DNA of 64,000 nt from Phymatolithon calcareum (lineage: Eukaryota; Rhodophyta; Florideophyceae; Hapalidiales). The position numbers and the translations under genes are program-made. The notes below the pieces were generated by a model that ran no database searches, was not told the origin of the DNA, and worked only from the letters and a program-made list of their open reading frames with translations. Positions 33,231 to 42,924 of this stretch are shown piece by piece (positions within the stretch are counted from its first letter, which is position 1; every line of letters begins with the position of its first letter). Location of the stretch: NCBI GenBank assembly GCA_977006965.1, contig OZ345356.1:310001-374000 (forward strand), read 5' to 3'.

Positions 33231-33696
33231 TGGCAGTTGATACTTTTTTAATTCAACTTTATTTTATTTAACCCTCTCGTACTGCTACAATTGAGGCTTT
33301 ATTGGGACACAGTAAAATAATTCTTTTGCGAGGCCCACGCGCATCAAAACGCGTCATAGAGTATTTCCTGTCCTTCCCCATGTGTATGCGCTCGTACTGA
33401 ACAAGTTTGGAGTGAGTTCGCGCAGGGTACGCGAAGCTACAAGCAAAGCCGCGATTTTCGTGTCCAATTATGCCTATTCGTTCAGATGATGTAGACAGTT
33501 AGCAGTTGCGCGTTCGGATATTATTTCAAGGTGGATGTCTTCTTAAGCACAGTAACTGGACCCTTTTTTTTCGTTTTCACAAAATCGGCTGAAAAAAAAA
33601 GATACGGGCAGCTCTACATCGAGCAAAACATTCGAATTTGGCCCCTAAACTGAGCTTTTCGGCCTGCGTGTCCTTTGCGCTTCATCTGTGTACCTA

Positions 33697-34179
33697 ATGA
33701 GCTACGATCTGACTATAAGTCATTGCGGCCCAGATGGGAAATGTGTTTTCATGATGAGAGGAGCTTTGGCAGACCACGAGAGAGCCATGTATGCTCTTAG
33801 TGCCTTCAAAACAGAGCATTCACGATCGGTCGCCATGCAGATAGGAATGTATATTATGAAGGCAGTCGCAGATGGAGGAATGGGAGGATCAATTGAGGAC
33901 TTTGTTTTGCTCTTGACACTTCTCAACCCAGAAAAACTAGAGTCGTATCATGGAGCAGAGGAATACGTATCGCAGAAGGTGGTCTGGAGAGAGAGCTCCA
34001 TGAATTCGACTGGAAGGTACAGTTCTGATGTGTACCGCTGTCATTGGCGGTACATACTAGCTCGTCGCATGGGTTATTCTCGCCGTGTAGATGAAGGATC
34101 GCGCAACGGGATATCACCGGAGATCAATAGTGCTCTACGAGCGTACAACTGGCAAGATTCCAACTTCCATGAGTCTTAG
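33697..34179 (+). CDS. Unrecognised protein inside the TTAA element (160 aa)
   Basis: The first ATG in frame is at 33697 (MSYDLTISHCGPDGKC); the frame itself opens slightly upstream with a GTG. The product is soluble-looking with a hydrophobic helix-like middle (RSVAMQIGMYIMKAVADGG, EDFVLLLTLLNPEKLE) and a Tyr/Arg-rich C-terminal half (YRCHWRYILARRMGYSRR). No signal peptide, no DDE motif and no known domain were recognised. It is uninterrupted over 160 codons in a decayed neighbourhood, and it converges with the minus-strand ORF ending 79 bp away. It may be cargo or a divergent element protein. Confidence 0.45.
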   Translation: MSYDLTISHCGPDGKCVFMMRGALADHERAMYALSAFKTEHSRSVAMQIGMYIMKAVADGGMGGSIEDFVLLLTLLNPEKLESYHGAEEYVSQKVVWRESSMNSTGRYSSDVYRCHWRYILARRMGYSRRVDEGSRNGISPEINSALRAYNWQDSNFHES

Positions 34180-34258
34180 ATAGTGGACAATGCGATACTG
34201 CGAACTCTTGACAAATCAGAGATAGAAACAATTCCATAGTCTGGGTCTTTATTGGTGT

Positions 34259-34708
34259 CTAATGCCTTTTTCGAGTAACCAAAGTCTCATTTGAATCTGG
34301 TAATGATGGTTGATGTCCTTCCATGGGCTGGTTACTGATACCCCGAGTTTGCTCATGGTCTGCACTGTCTGGTGTGTCTGGAGACTTTCTTTTTCGGCCA
34401 TGCTTCTTCAACTCTCTGAGAGCGAATTGTTTAGTTCGTAACGAGCGAACATCTTCTTCTAAAGCTGTCCCGTCCGCAGAAAATTGTGTTTCTGCCCACC
34501 GTTTTAGACGGTCTTTCTTGCAGGAAAGACTTCCCGCTGTAGGGAGTTTCAAGGATCTCAAGCAATCCTCCAATGCTTTTCCAGGCCACATGCGTTCTTT
34601 CCGTTTAGAGCCTGGTGGATCCGAAATTGATGTTGATGAAGATATAGAGATGGAACCCGTTCCTACCTGCACAACGAAGGAGCGCGGGGGCTCTTCAGAG
34701 CCATCCAT
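34259..34708 (-). CDS. Unrecognised charged protein inside the TTAA element (149 aa)
   Basis: The ATG at 34708 gives MDGSEEPPRSFVVQ. The product is rich in Ser, Lys and Arg, with a possible nuclear localisation patch (KKHGRKRKSP) and a helical, charged middle (KALEDCLRSLKLP, KDRLKRWAETQF). No domain was recognised. In another frame, 34663-34866 encodes MSNTVESDVHRKEAVQKLYH and runs into the same region, so the real N-terminus could lie upstream through a frameshift or an intron; I cannot decide. It is tail to tail with the plus-strand ORF. Confidence 0.4.
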   Translation of the reverse strand: MDGSEEPPRSFVVQVGTGSISISSSTSISDPPGSKRKERMWPGKALEDCLRSLKLPTAGSLSCKKDRLKRWAETQFSADGTALEEDVRSLRTKQFALRELKKHGRKRKSPDTPDSADHEQTRGISNQPMEGHQPSLPDSNETLVTRKRH

Positions 34709-35481
34709 CTTTGTGCTTCCCTTGCAGCGGACGTCCAATCCGAGAACTTGATGATGTCAAAATGTATGCGCTCTCTGTGATTCTGATGGTAAAGCTTCTG
34801 AACTGCTTCCTTTCTGTGTACGTCACTCTCTACAGTATTACTCATGCTCTGAAAACCTGCACACATAACATTCCTAAGACCCTAATGGTACGACGAACGT
34901 AGATTAAAATGGTGCTGGGGCTCAGTAACAGCGATCAATACCCCGAAAGGTGGATTTTAAGACCCGAAATGGACTATCATTGAATTATTTTAACAATAAA
35001 ATCTGCAAAAAGTATCCACAAAATAAGAATGACCCAAACAGGACAGATTTGTCCAGAAATGGATGTGCAGTACGAGAGGGTTAACTTGAATTAAAAAAAG
35101 GATCGCCCCACAGACTTCCGAAGATATGGTCGAAACTTCCTTTGATGATATAAATCTTTGTGTAGCTCACGAAATGAACACCAGAATGGCGCACGGGAAA
35201 AACTCAGGATTCAAAGTAATCCTCTCTCAGTCCTCTACGGGATTGTTAGTGCTTGGATTCGACCGCTTTTTGCCTTTCCTTCTCCGAATCATTACAGGCC
35301 TTTTTCGTTCTCCATGCGTTCTATGAGTGTCTTGCTAAATAGTAAGAGCTCATCTAGCGCCTTTTCTGCTTCCAGTAGTTTTTCTCCTTCGAGGTCGTAC
35401 CCTGCTAGCGTGCATGCAAGGGTCTCCATATGCTCTCTGGCTCTGGAGCCGAATTCTTCAGCCATACTGGCAGTTGATACT

Positions 35482-36240
35482 GCCCAAAGAATATGTCCGA
35501 TGTCCGAAGTCAACTAATTAAATGAAAATGTATTGAAAGGATTGTAGCGCAACGAAAAGCCTCTCAAGTGCAATGATAATTGGCAAAAAAGAGCTTCAAT
35601 TAACCGAAATCCAATCCAATCCTGCGTGAATAGCTACCCTGCTCACGGTCATGTTGGGAGACCAGTGGTGGGTTTTTGTACCCTACTGAATCGTCTCACA
35701 CCAGCGAAAAGGAAACTCTTCCCTGGACAGAATCCAGTAAAAACCTCATGACACTAGGAAAGCTAGTAGATGCGTTGGTATCTTTTAAATAAAAATCTAC
35801 CTTTCTTCTTCTCCTCCTTGCTCTTTACTTACTCAATAGTGTTTGTTGCCTTTTCCCCCACGCCAGGGCGGCCCAGGAACTACATAACCATTCACCATAT
35901 GAGCTGCGTAAATTTGTTTAAATTGCATTACCTTTGAGTGGACATTATGATGCGCACATCAGCGAGATCTTTTAAGTGCACGTTAGCCAATCATCGTTGT
36001 GCACCTCCGGGAGATTTTAGTACAAATAGCTCGCCTAGATCATGTAGCATAGCGAGTGGAGAGAAAACACCCAACACACACCCAAAACACACAACCCAAA
36101 ACAACACAATAGTGGAGACATTCACCGTCTCCACGGGCACACTTTTCCTTATAAACGAACCCGCACAGACGACTCTACTGTGCGGGGTGCCCTCTAGTGT
36201 GCCTCTAAGACACACTTAACGACGCACTATCATCGCATAC
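35482..36240. other. No gene; includes a truncated family S 3' end
   Basis: 35640-35812 resembles the SINE-like family S (GGTGGGTTTTTGTACCCTAC ... GATGCGTTGGTATCTTTTAA, then ATAAAAATCTACC and a CTTCTTCTCC run). 36060-36200 is CA-rich low complexity (CACCCAACACACACCC). No gene was recognised. Confidence 0.45.
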
Positions 36241-36244
36241 GTTA

Positions 36245-36765
36245 CAAAAATTTCTTTCTTTTGGCCAAAGTCTACAAATTTTGCGACGTGGATTGCTCCC
36301 GCAGGAAAGTTCTCAAGCTCTTTGCAAGAGACAAATGAATGCGCGCCACTTGGCATCTGCGTCAGAATTGCAGGCCCGCGCGTACCTAGGGCACGCTGTG
36401 TCGCGGGGGACTGGGAACGGTGCCCGGTGCCAGTGTCACGGAGGTGCGCTCCGGTGGAAAGACCACTGTGTTCCCGACGATGGTGGAAGCATGCCACAAT
36501 CGGGCAGCAATTTACTTTGAACTGGTGGAGCACCTCCTCTGCAGGTCTCTGTGAGATGCGTAGATCTTTCGGGAGCGTAGGTAAGGTCACTGGCTTGCTT
36601 CTACAGGCCGATTTATAACGGATTTAGCGCCATATCACCAAACATTCGGTGTTGCCGGTTGAGCGTGGCTGTCAGTGAACCGTCTGATGGTGCTGCCGCG
36701 CGAAAGCTCTAGCTTTGACACTGCCTGAAACGCGCCCACGCTCCACAAATGCCTTCGCGGTCCAA
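36245..36765 (-). mobile_element. RNase H LINE remnant N, minus strand
   Basis: Fragments of RNase H (VGAFQAVSKLELSRGSTIRR, FTDSH, near 36650-36760) and the downstream linker (TLPTLPKDLRISQR, 36550-36590) match LINE A and LINE B with internal deletions and frameshifts. The DNA between is decayed. Confidence 0.6.
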
Positions 36766-36997
36766 CTTTGAGAGCTACAGGGAACTGTTTGAAAATAAGT
36801 TTTATTTCATAAAGCCTACTTTGTGGACAGGACATCCTCATTCTCTCCTTTTCCTTGAGATGCGGATGTCTTCTTCTCGCTATTTTGGCTCCAGCAGTTC
36901 GCAGATCCGTATGTCTGCAAATTGACAGTCGCTTTAACTTTGCCTTGTGCTATGTCAGATTTTCGGTCTAGAGCATCTTAAAGCGCCGGACAAAGTT
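36766..36997. other. Short spacer downstream of the GNAT genes
   Basis: A/T-rich and contains TTTTATTTCATAAAG. No gene seen. Confidence 0.3.
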
Positions 36998-37444
36998 TTA
37001 CAATACTTCCTTTGTCATTGTAACATGTGGAATACCAACTTCTACAAAAGCCTCACCTTCCGGATGGTATCCTATGGCTTCATAGAAGCTGACCACGGTT
37101 TCTTGTGCATGGAGCGTGAAATGTTTCACTCCCTCTGCAACGAGAACATGTTCCACCTCTTCGACAACTCGCTTTCCGAATCCTTGTCCTCTCATGTCCT
37201 CTCGCACCGCAATTTGTCTCAGCTTGGTACGCGTATCTGAGAGCGGATGTGCCACAGCGCTGGCCACTGCCTGAGCTCCGCGGAAAATGCCAAAGTGTCG
37301 ATCGTTCGTATCCTGTGCCAAAAATTCAGGTGTCCATGTGAGACGCAGCGGAAGAAGTAGAGCCTTGAAGCGGAGATGTCGAAGAGCGTTATAGTCTTCT
37401 GAGCCTATTCGGCATGCACGGAACTGGCATTGGTTGCCTTCCAT
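36998..37444 (-). CDS. GNAT-family N-acetyltransferase (148 aa)
   Basis: The ATG at 37444 aligns with the start of its paralogue; the open frame extends five codons further to a TTG. The acetyl-CoA binding signature is IAVREDMRGQGFGKRVV (R-G-Q-G-F-G), preceded by an AVASAVAHPLS strand. It is followed by HFTLHAQETVVSFYEAIGYH and the C-terminal EVGIPHVTMTK. The FYE.LGY...G..F.E.GIPH ending is typical of the small ElaA/YjcF-like branch. These enzymes transfer acetyl from acetyl-CoA to an amine; the substrate here is unknown. It is about the full usual length with no lesions. Tandem with the next gene on the same strand (355 bp apart), indicating a local duplication. Confidence 0.88.
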   Translation of the reverse strand: MEGNQCQFRACRIGSEDYNALRHLRFKALLLPLRLTWTPEFLAQDTNDRHFGIFRGAQAVASAVAHPLSDTRTKLRQIAVREDMRGQGFGKRVVEEVEHVLVAEGVKHFTLHAQETVVSFYEAIGYHPEGEAFVEVGIPHVTMTKEVL

Positions 37445-37799
37445 TTCCCACTTCTGCAACCTTGCGTGATCATGGCGAACGTAAAGTGGGGCAACCAGTG
37501 TATGCAGGGGATTGACAGGGGTGGCTGCAAAGTATGATCTACACTGATCTCATTTTGTCGTGATCTCCGTTGCGCCATTGACTAGTTGCTAGCCGCCAAA
37601 ATCTGATATCTGCATCTCATGCAATTCGGTGCACAGGCAGGCGGACGGTATGCATGGTTGACCTGCGCAGCCTGCTCAGTTTCGAATACTGTATCTCTGG
37701 CTAGTACATTTTAAATGACGAAAATCATCGACGACTTTCCCTATCGAGATTTATTTCGTGCTCTACTTGTGGTATGCGTGCGATGTATTACCACAGCGT

Positions 37800-38249
37800 T
37801 TACAGCACTTTAGTCATTCTGACATGAGGAATTCCAACTTCCTCGAACATTTCGCCTTGACGAATGTAGCCCAGTGTTTCGTAGAATGTTGCAACATTCA
37901 CGCGAGCATGCAATTCCAAGCTCTTAGCACCCTCTGCTTTAAGAAGCAGTTCCGTCTGCCTCATCACCTTGCGTCCAATTCCTTGTCCACGGAGGTCTTC
38001 TCGAACTGCGACTTGCCTGAGCTTGACCGCACCTCCACCTTGCAATCGATTCGCTACAGCACAAGCTTGCGCCTCGGTATAGCTGAAGAGTCCGAAGTGG
38101 CGGTCTGACTTATCCTTCTCCCGGTCCTCTGGCGTCCAGACACGACCGATCGGTGCGCGCAGGGCGTTAAATCGGAGGTTGAGCAGGTTTTTGTAGTCTT
38201 TTGACCCGTACTCCACCTCGCGGAACTGCGCTGTGCTGGTTTCCGTCAT
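37800..38249 (-). CDS. GNAT-family N-acetyltransferase, paralogue (149 aa; longer start possible)
   Basis: Shares the plan of the previous gene: QVAVREDLRGQGIGRKVM, SLELHARVNVATFYETLGYI and EEVGIPHVRMTK. I chose the ATG at 38249 (MTETSTAQFREVEYGSKDYK) because it aligns with the paralogue start. The frame is open to another ATG at 38417, which would add 56 residues (MTWLFFTSCATAQTTNSPFA onwards). Those could be an organelle-targeting or secretory leader, or simply untranslated. Motifs are intact, so it is probably active. Substrate unknown. Confidence 0.88.
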   Translation of the reverse strand: MTETSTAQFREVEYGSKDYKNLLNLRFNALRAPIGRVWTPEDREKDKSDRHFGLFSYTEAQACAVANRLQGGGAVKLRQVAVREDLRGQGIGRKVMRQTELLLKAEGAKSLELHARVNVATFYETLGYIRQGEMFEEVGIPHVRMTKVL

Positions 38250-38429
38250 TGTCCCAATGTAGAGTCTGAGATTGGGGATCTCGCGTTGAATTCTCTCCTG
38301 AAGGGCAGAGACAGAAAAAAGGTATATGTCTTTACGATGTCGAGAAAATTTTGTGATGGCAAATGGAGAGTTTGTAGTTTGAGCAGTTGCGCAGCTGGTA
38401 AAGAAAAGCCAGGTCATAAATATTTCGAA

Positions 38430-39244
38430 TATTCAATCAGGGACCATACCAATTGGGAGACACGGAATATCTGAAATCACTGCGTTCATTGGTGACTTCT
38501 GATAATTGGCGAAGCTGTGGAGAATACCCGTATTAAAACGAATTCAAGTGCTTCTACTACTAATCAGCTTGGCCCTCTTTGTGGCCCTTCCAAGTGCGGT
38601 TGATGATCGTGGCGAGCCTGTCCTGAAAAAGACATCTCGTTTTCCTGATTCGTCCTTTCTTCGTTCATCAATGCTTTGAATTCTATTCGGCCTCTGGCCC
38701 CGCACGATACCCGTACTCGACATGTACATCTGCTGGCTCCCTGCTTGCACCCAGAAAGGCTCCTTCCATTTTTGCTTTCAACAGATTACCCGAAATATCA
38801 AAGCCGAAGGCTTGCCCCGCGCTCTTTAGGCTTATTACGGCTCTGATTTTTCGCAGACTTTTCCTGGTCTCACATTCATTCGCACGGGCGAAGGGGGCCG
38901 CTGTTGTCCCTGGGTCAGAATTAACGTCTCAGCTCTGTCAAAGTTCGACCTCCGTATGCTTAGACTACCGGCATCTTTCTTCCAGAGCGCTTCGAAGGTT
39001 CGCACCGTTGCAAATCACTTGCAGAAATTCCGGAGCTGGCATGCCGATGATTTGCAGACATTGACGCTGTCTATTGTAGCCGATTTAATGCGCTACTGTC
39101 ATTAACGGGACGTGCAAGGGAATTCGCAGGCAAGAATTTCTTGTATACGCCTGCGTGGAATTTTGATTCTAGAATTGAGAATAGTTTCATTTGTATTGCA
39201 CGTATCCAGGTGCTGAACAACGGATTCAAGTTCTTAATGAGAGG
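38430..39244. other. No gene recognised
   Basis: Upstream region of the GNAT pair. Short frames on both strands, none with a family motif. Confidence 0.3.
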
Positions 39245-40545
39245 ACGGGATGTGTGTTGATTTATTTTAAAAGCTCCCAAGGCATGTCTTCAAGAGTAAC
39301 AGGGCTGCTTTCGCACGATTTTCTAAGCTAACGTAGTTTGTGTGTTTGTTTGTTTGTTTATTGCAGGTCATTCGAATTACACGAAGTGTACATTATTCAA
39401 CATCTAGGGGTCCTCTAAATGTTCATGATATGGATCCATTCCTGGTAGTCGCGCTATTCCCTATTCCCTTATTCCTACTATCCCTATTCAGTATATCCTT
39501 GACTCGTATTTCTCTCCCAACAAGTGCTCTAGTGAGTCGCTTACATTCATATTCAATTTCAGGACTAATCTTGGATGAATACATAGTGCGTTGGAGCGCG
39601 ACCAGCTCAATCACGACTGTGACACCAGAGCCCCTAGTACTGATTTTCTCCAAAGAGGTGCTCTGTTGAATATCAACCGTAGGCATCGCAACCCTGTCGA
39701 CCTTTCCCTTACGCACAGAACCACCGGTAGATTGTTCGAATCAGTTGGTATCTCGAGCGATCTGCCCTCTTCTTCCTTTACCCATATCTTAATTATTTCT
39801 TTTCGTCGTCCTTTCTTTGAGACTGAGCTCTCCTCCGCTTTATCGAGAGCTTGCTGCAGATCTTCATATTTCTTGAGGCACTCTATGTCCTTGGTTGCCT
39901 CCTTAATGTCTTCATTTCTCCCAGAATACTCATTTGCCTCATCGAGGCGCTTCTTTTGTTTCACTAGACTCGCAGAAAACCTTTCTGCTTGATGTCTTCT
40001 CCTCATAGCTAGTGGTTCTAGTCAGCACAGAACTCGCATTCTACAATGGCGGTGCTGGGCATATATCCCAAACACATACTTGAAGAATAAACCTTCTGCA
40101 GATTCGATTGCTGATTGTAATCGCTTTGTCAGTGGCGTCACGTGGAGTGCATACTCCCACTTTGGCAAAATAAGCGACTTGAAGATTCAAATGCATGTCA
40201 CAGGCTGAAAGCCTCGAACATTTACTCCAATATCCCGCAGTTTGTGTATGCACCCCACTGCATTTCGTACTCTTGATAATGCCATGTCGTCTGTTACGCC
40301 TTTGTGGTTCACGCTTATCCCGAAATAAGAGAGCCTACATGCTTGATGAAGAACCCGTCTCGCAATGTGGAAGATGTGTTTCGGAAGTCGGAAGTCCCTT
40401 GTATTTAAGGATCTCGCTCTTTCCTGGCTTTGCCTTCCAGCTCATACCATTTTCCTTCGCCCAGGTAGTCGCTATATCAAGCAGCTTCTGCATTCCTTCT
40501 CTATTCTTAGATTCCAGCTGGACATCGTCAGCGAACTTAATGAGA
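39245..40545 (-). mobile_element. LINE F: 5'-truncated copy of the LINE E family, minus strand
   Basis: The 3' end at about 39257 reads GAGCTTTTAAAATAAATCAA on the minus strand. 39611-40006 encodes the charged C-terminal region (RRRHQAERFSASLVKQKKRL; LRCLRLIFNRAPLWRKS). 40020-40540 covers the post-palm RT with many breaks, back to a FADDVQLESK-like box (the residues before it are degraded). Useful as the uninterrupted reference for the copia insertion site in LINE E. Confidence 0.75.
39341..39485 (-). mobile_element. Roughly 145-bp insertion with CAAA-repeat tail inside LINE F
   Basis: LINE E reads GAATTGTCAAACTACG continuously. LINE F has about 145 extra bases between GAAT and CAAACTACG, ending on the minus strand in CCTGCAATAAACAAACAAAC. 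The tail places it with the RNase H LINE-type 3' ends. Possibly a severely truncated LINE or a small SINE. Confidence 0.55.
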
Positions 40546-41716
40546 GGATGGCAGATGGCTGACGTCCATACAACTTGCTTGGCTAGAAAATCCTGCAGGG
40601 ATGTAGTGCTTTCAGAAGGATAAATACAGCTGGGTTAATCAGAAACTCCGAGGGGTCACTTCCGCACTGTGGGCCAAGTCTTATGGGTAAGAAACTCCGT
40701 AGGGATATAGCCGCTTCTGCAGAAGTGGTCCAATCCAATGATATGCAACAGAATGCTGACTTTTGTCAGTAGAGCAAGTTTATTTTTCGATATGCGGGAA
40801 GGCTGGGTTGTAGTTGCTGAAGTTGCTCGCGGCGAATTCCTTTAGAAATACTTTGGTCACAGAATAAGGAGTCTCTAATTGAGTCAATTTATTCCTGTCT
40901 ACATTCTCTCAAGGTATCTGAAGTGTCACCGCGCGACACCAAGCCTTTCACAAGGTTCATAATTTGCGCTAGTAGACATTCTTTGCTCACAGTTGGTCTC
41001 CATGGCTAACTGGGATCGATCCTTCTTTTAGACTGTCAGCTTCCAGCGGATTTATTAACTCGCTTTTGTAGTGAGCGAGACCATTTGAGTTTGTTATTGG
41101 TCCTATTATTGGCGATTGTTGGAGGACTTGTTCGTCTGCAGCGAATCACATAGATGTGATTTAAGATCTTAACTTCCTCAAGCAAATCCAAATAAGAGCA
41201 GTTGCCCGTGCGTCGACGCTTTCCGTCAAGCTGGAATGCCTGTGCGTTGCGAAGAGTGGGCTCTCAATCTATCTTGATGTTCTAGTCTTCCAGCATATTA
41301 GTATTTGTATTCATTTCATTCTTCGAGATATCTTCATCTGGGAGAGCAGACCCTTGGACTTGAAGGGTTACTGCAATGTGTACATCAAGGACCACTTGTA
41401 TGCTTTCTGTATCTTCAGAAATCCCACAGTCGAGCTAGCCGCAGTTGTTGTCTATGCGCTTGGACATCAGTCGAACTGGGCACGATGGTCGATTAAATTT
41501 GCATCGATGCTATTAGGGGCTTAAGCATTTGGATACGCGCTGAGAGATTTCCTTTTCAATACGGAGATTATCACCCCTTTCTAGGAATGGAACACGAAAG
41601 GGTTTCCTACTTCGTTCTCGAACCCGCCCATTTCTCCTAGGTATTTTAGTCATTTTGATTTGTAGTGTCTCCAGGATTTCAACATATGATCACTCCGTAG
41701 AGGTGTTTAGAGAATA
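40546..41716. other. No gene seen
   Basis: Only short frames without recognisable motifs. The region may contain decayed retroelement DNA, but I cannot support a family. Confidence 0.3.
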
Positions 41717-41952
41717 GTTGCTCTTCTTTCTTTCTTTAATGCAGAATGCGTTAATTAACGCCAGAACTAACTCTAGAGTAAGTTCTCATTGTTCAAATAT
41801 TGGAGTATCTCTGCGGGTCTTTCCCTGCACAGATTTTCTACCGTTTTGTCTCGCACTCTTCCGATGAATTTTTGTCGAGAGGCAGTCCTCCCAGAACAGT
41901 GTAGGATGTGGAGCTCCACTGTCTCCTTGACGCCATACGGGCACATCTTGCA

Positions 41953-42754
41953 TACAGGGGGGGGGTCGTTATATAGTGCCACATAGAACCAGACTAAAAA
42001 ATGCGCACTATTTAGATTCCGCACTACATGAAATTTGAGGGACCGTTTCGCACTACTGTAAGCGTGTTTGCCGTGACCCCCCGACGAAGTTGTACGGAGA
42101 ACGGGGAGAACAATTTTACTGGAGTGTTTTATCTTCAGAACGCTTGTTGAACATCTCTGAGACAAGTAGCTGTCTCTGCTTCTCATTGCTCTGCTTACGG
42201 ATAGCGTCTCTGAATACCCGAAATGCTCGTTCAAGATGACTACTAGCGTCAGGAAGGTTACACAAAAACGCGGACTCTTGGAGAGGGCGAAACATGGTGT
42301 GCAGCTCAGTGAGAGCTGGGGGAGATGCGATAACCGCAGAGACTTCTTCGCCTTCGCTTCCTCCAGTATATCCGAAACATCGGAAACGAACGCCTCCTGA
42401 ACGTCTGTATCATCTTCAACCTCAAACCAATGCTCCACATCCTCGTGTCTGGCGTCATCATCGATTTCAGCTCTTAGGATGTCGTCACTCGGTAAACTGA
42501 ATTTCTCGATGACGTCGCTGACAGCATGCGAAGTGCTTCAAGCTTTTGTTGAAGCGTCAGCGGCGTTCTCTTCTGCTCTGGGTGGCACATCACTGTCGGC
42601 GGCGTGAAGATGGTGAGCTGAGGAGACGAAGAGGAGAATGGAGGCCAGGAATGCCCTGTAAGCAGCCACAGCCTGTGTCTTTGATATGATAATCGTGCCA
42701 GCCCAAAATGGGTGGCACTATATAACCCGGCACGATATAGCGACCCCCCTTGTA
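41953..42754 (-). mobile_element. pogo/Tigger-like (Tc1/mariner) deletion derivative, TA TSD
   Basis: The element 41955-42752 (798 bp) sits between TA dinucleotides inside LINE B. The uninterrupted site is visible in LINE A as TTGCATACTGGGTCG. TIRs: left CAGGGGGGGGTCGTTATATA, right (complement) CAAGGGGGGTCGCTATATCG, then shared TTATATAGTGCCAC. The coding remnant 42116-42590 keeps an N-terminal HTH-like start (KRTPLTLQQKLEALRML) and a C-terminal stretch (RAFRVFRDAIRKQSNEKQRQ), but no DDE core. Typical internally deleted, non-autonomous form. Confidence 0.85.
42116..42590 (-). pseudogene. Remnant of a pogo-type transposase (N- and C-termini only)
   Basis: The ATG at 42590 starts MCHPEQKRTPLTLQQKLEAL, as in CENP-B-type helix-turn-helix N-termini. 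A shift leads to an acidic stretch (EDVEHWFEVEDDTDVQEAF), and another to the end (LTELHTMFRPLQESAFLC to KRSEDKTLQ, stop at 42116-42118). The catalytic core of several hundred residues is missing. Confidence 0.65.
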
Positions 42755-42924
42755 CTGGGTCGTAGAGAAGCGGTTCATTCTCGCTCTGCCCATGGTGAAA
42801 GCTTGCGACAAGAGGGCTGCACTTCACTGTGAGCTGGTGAAGTACCGCCTCTGCACGTCTCTCCGAGATGGGTAGATCTTTCGGAATCGTAGGAAGGGTC
42901 ACTGGTTTGCTTCTACAGGGCGGC

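Larger units (their letters stand above)
33268..35084. mobile_element. piggyBac-like element (TTAA TSD, 14-bp TIRs) carrying two unrecognised ORFs
   Basis: TTAA at 33268-33271 and 35081-35084 flanks an 1809-bp element whose ends are perfect inverted repeats: CCCTCTCGTACTGC at 33272-33285 and its complement at 35067-35080. A TTAA target with CCC-initiated short TIRs is the hallmark of the piggyBac superfamily. No transposase is recognisable inside. Instead two tail-to-tail ORFs (33697-34179 plus, 34259-34708 minus) occupy most of the length. It would be a non-autonomous element moved in trans. Confidence 0.8.
33231..35481 (-). mobile_element. LINE M 3' fragment with 14-bp TSD, interrupted by a TTAA element
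   Basis: TGGCAGTTGATACT occurs at 33231-33244 and 35468-35481. Between them lie the LINE tail (33245-33271), the piggyBac-like element (33272-35080) and LINE sequence 35085-35467. The latter encodes on the minus strand the C-terminal domain (GSRAREHMETLACTLAGYDL, KALDELLLFSKTLIERMENE). The same 3' UTR (CCCCACAGACTTCCGAAGAT on the plus strand) recurs at 60320 and 61850. Confidence 0.8.
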
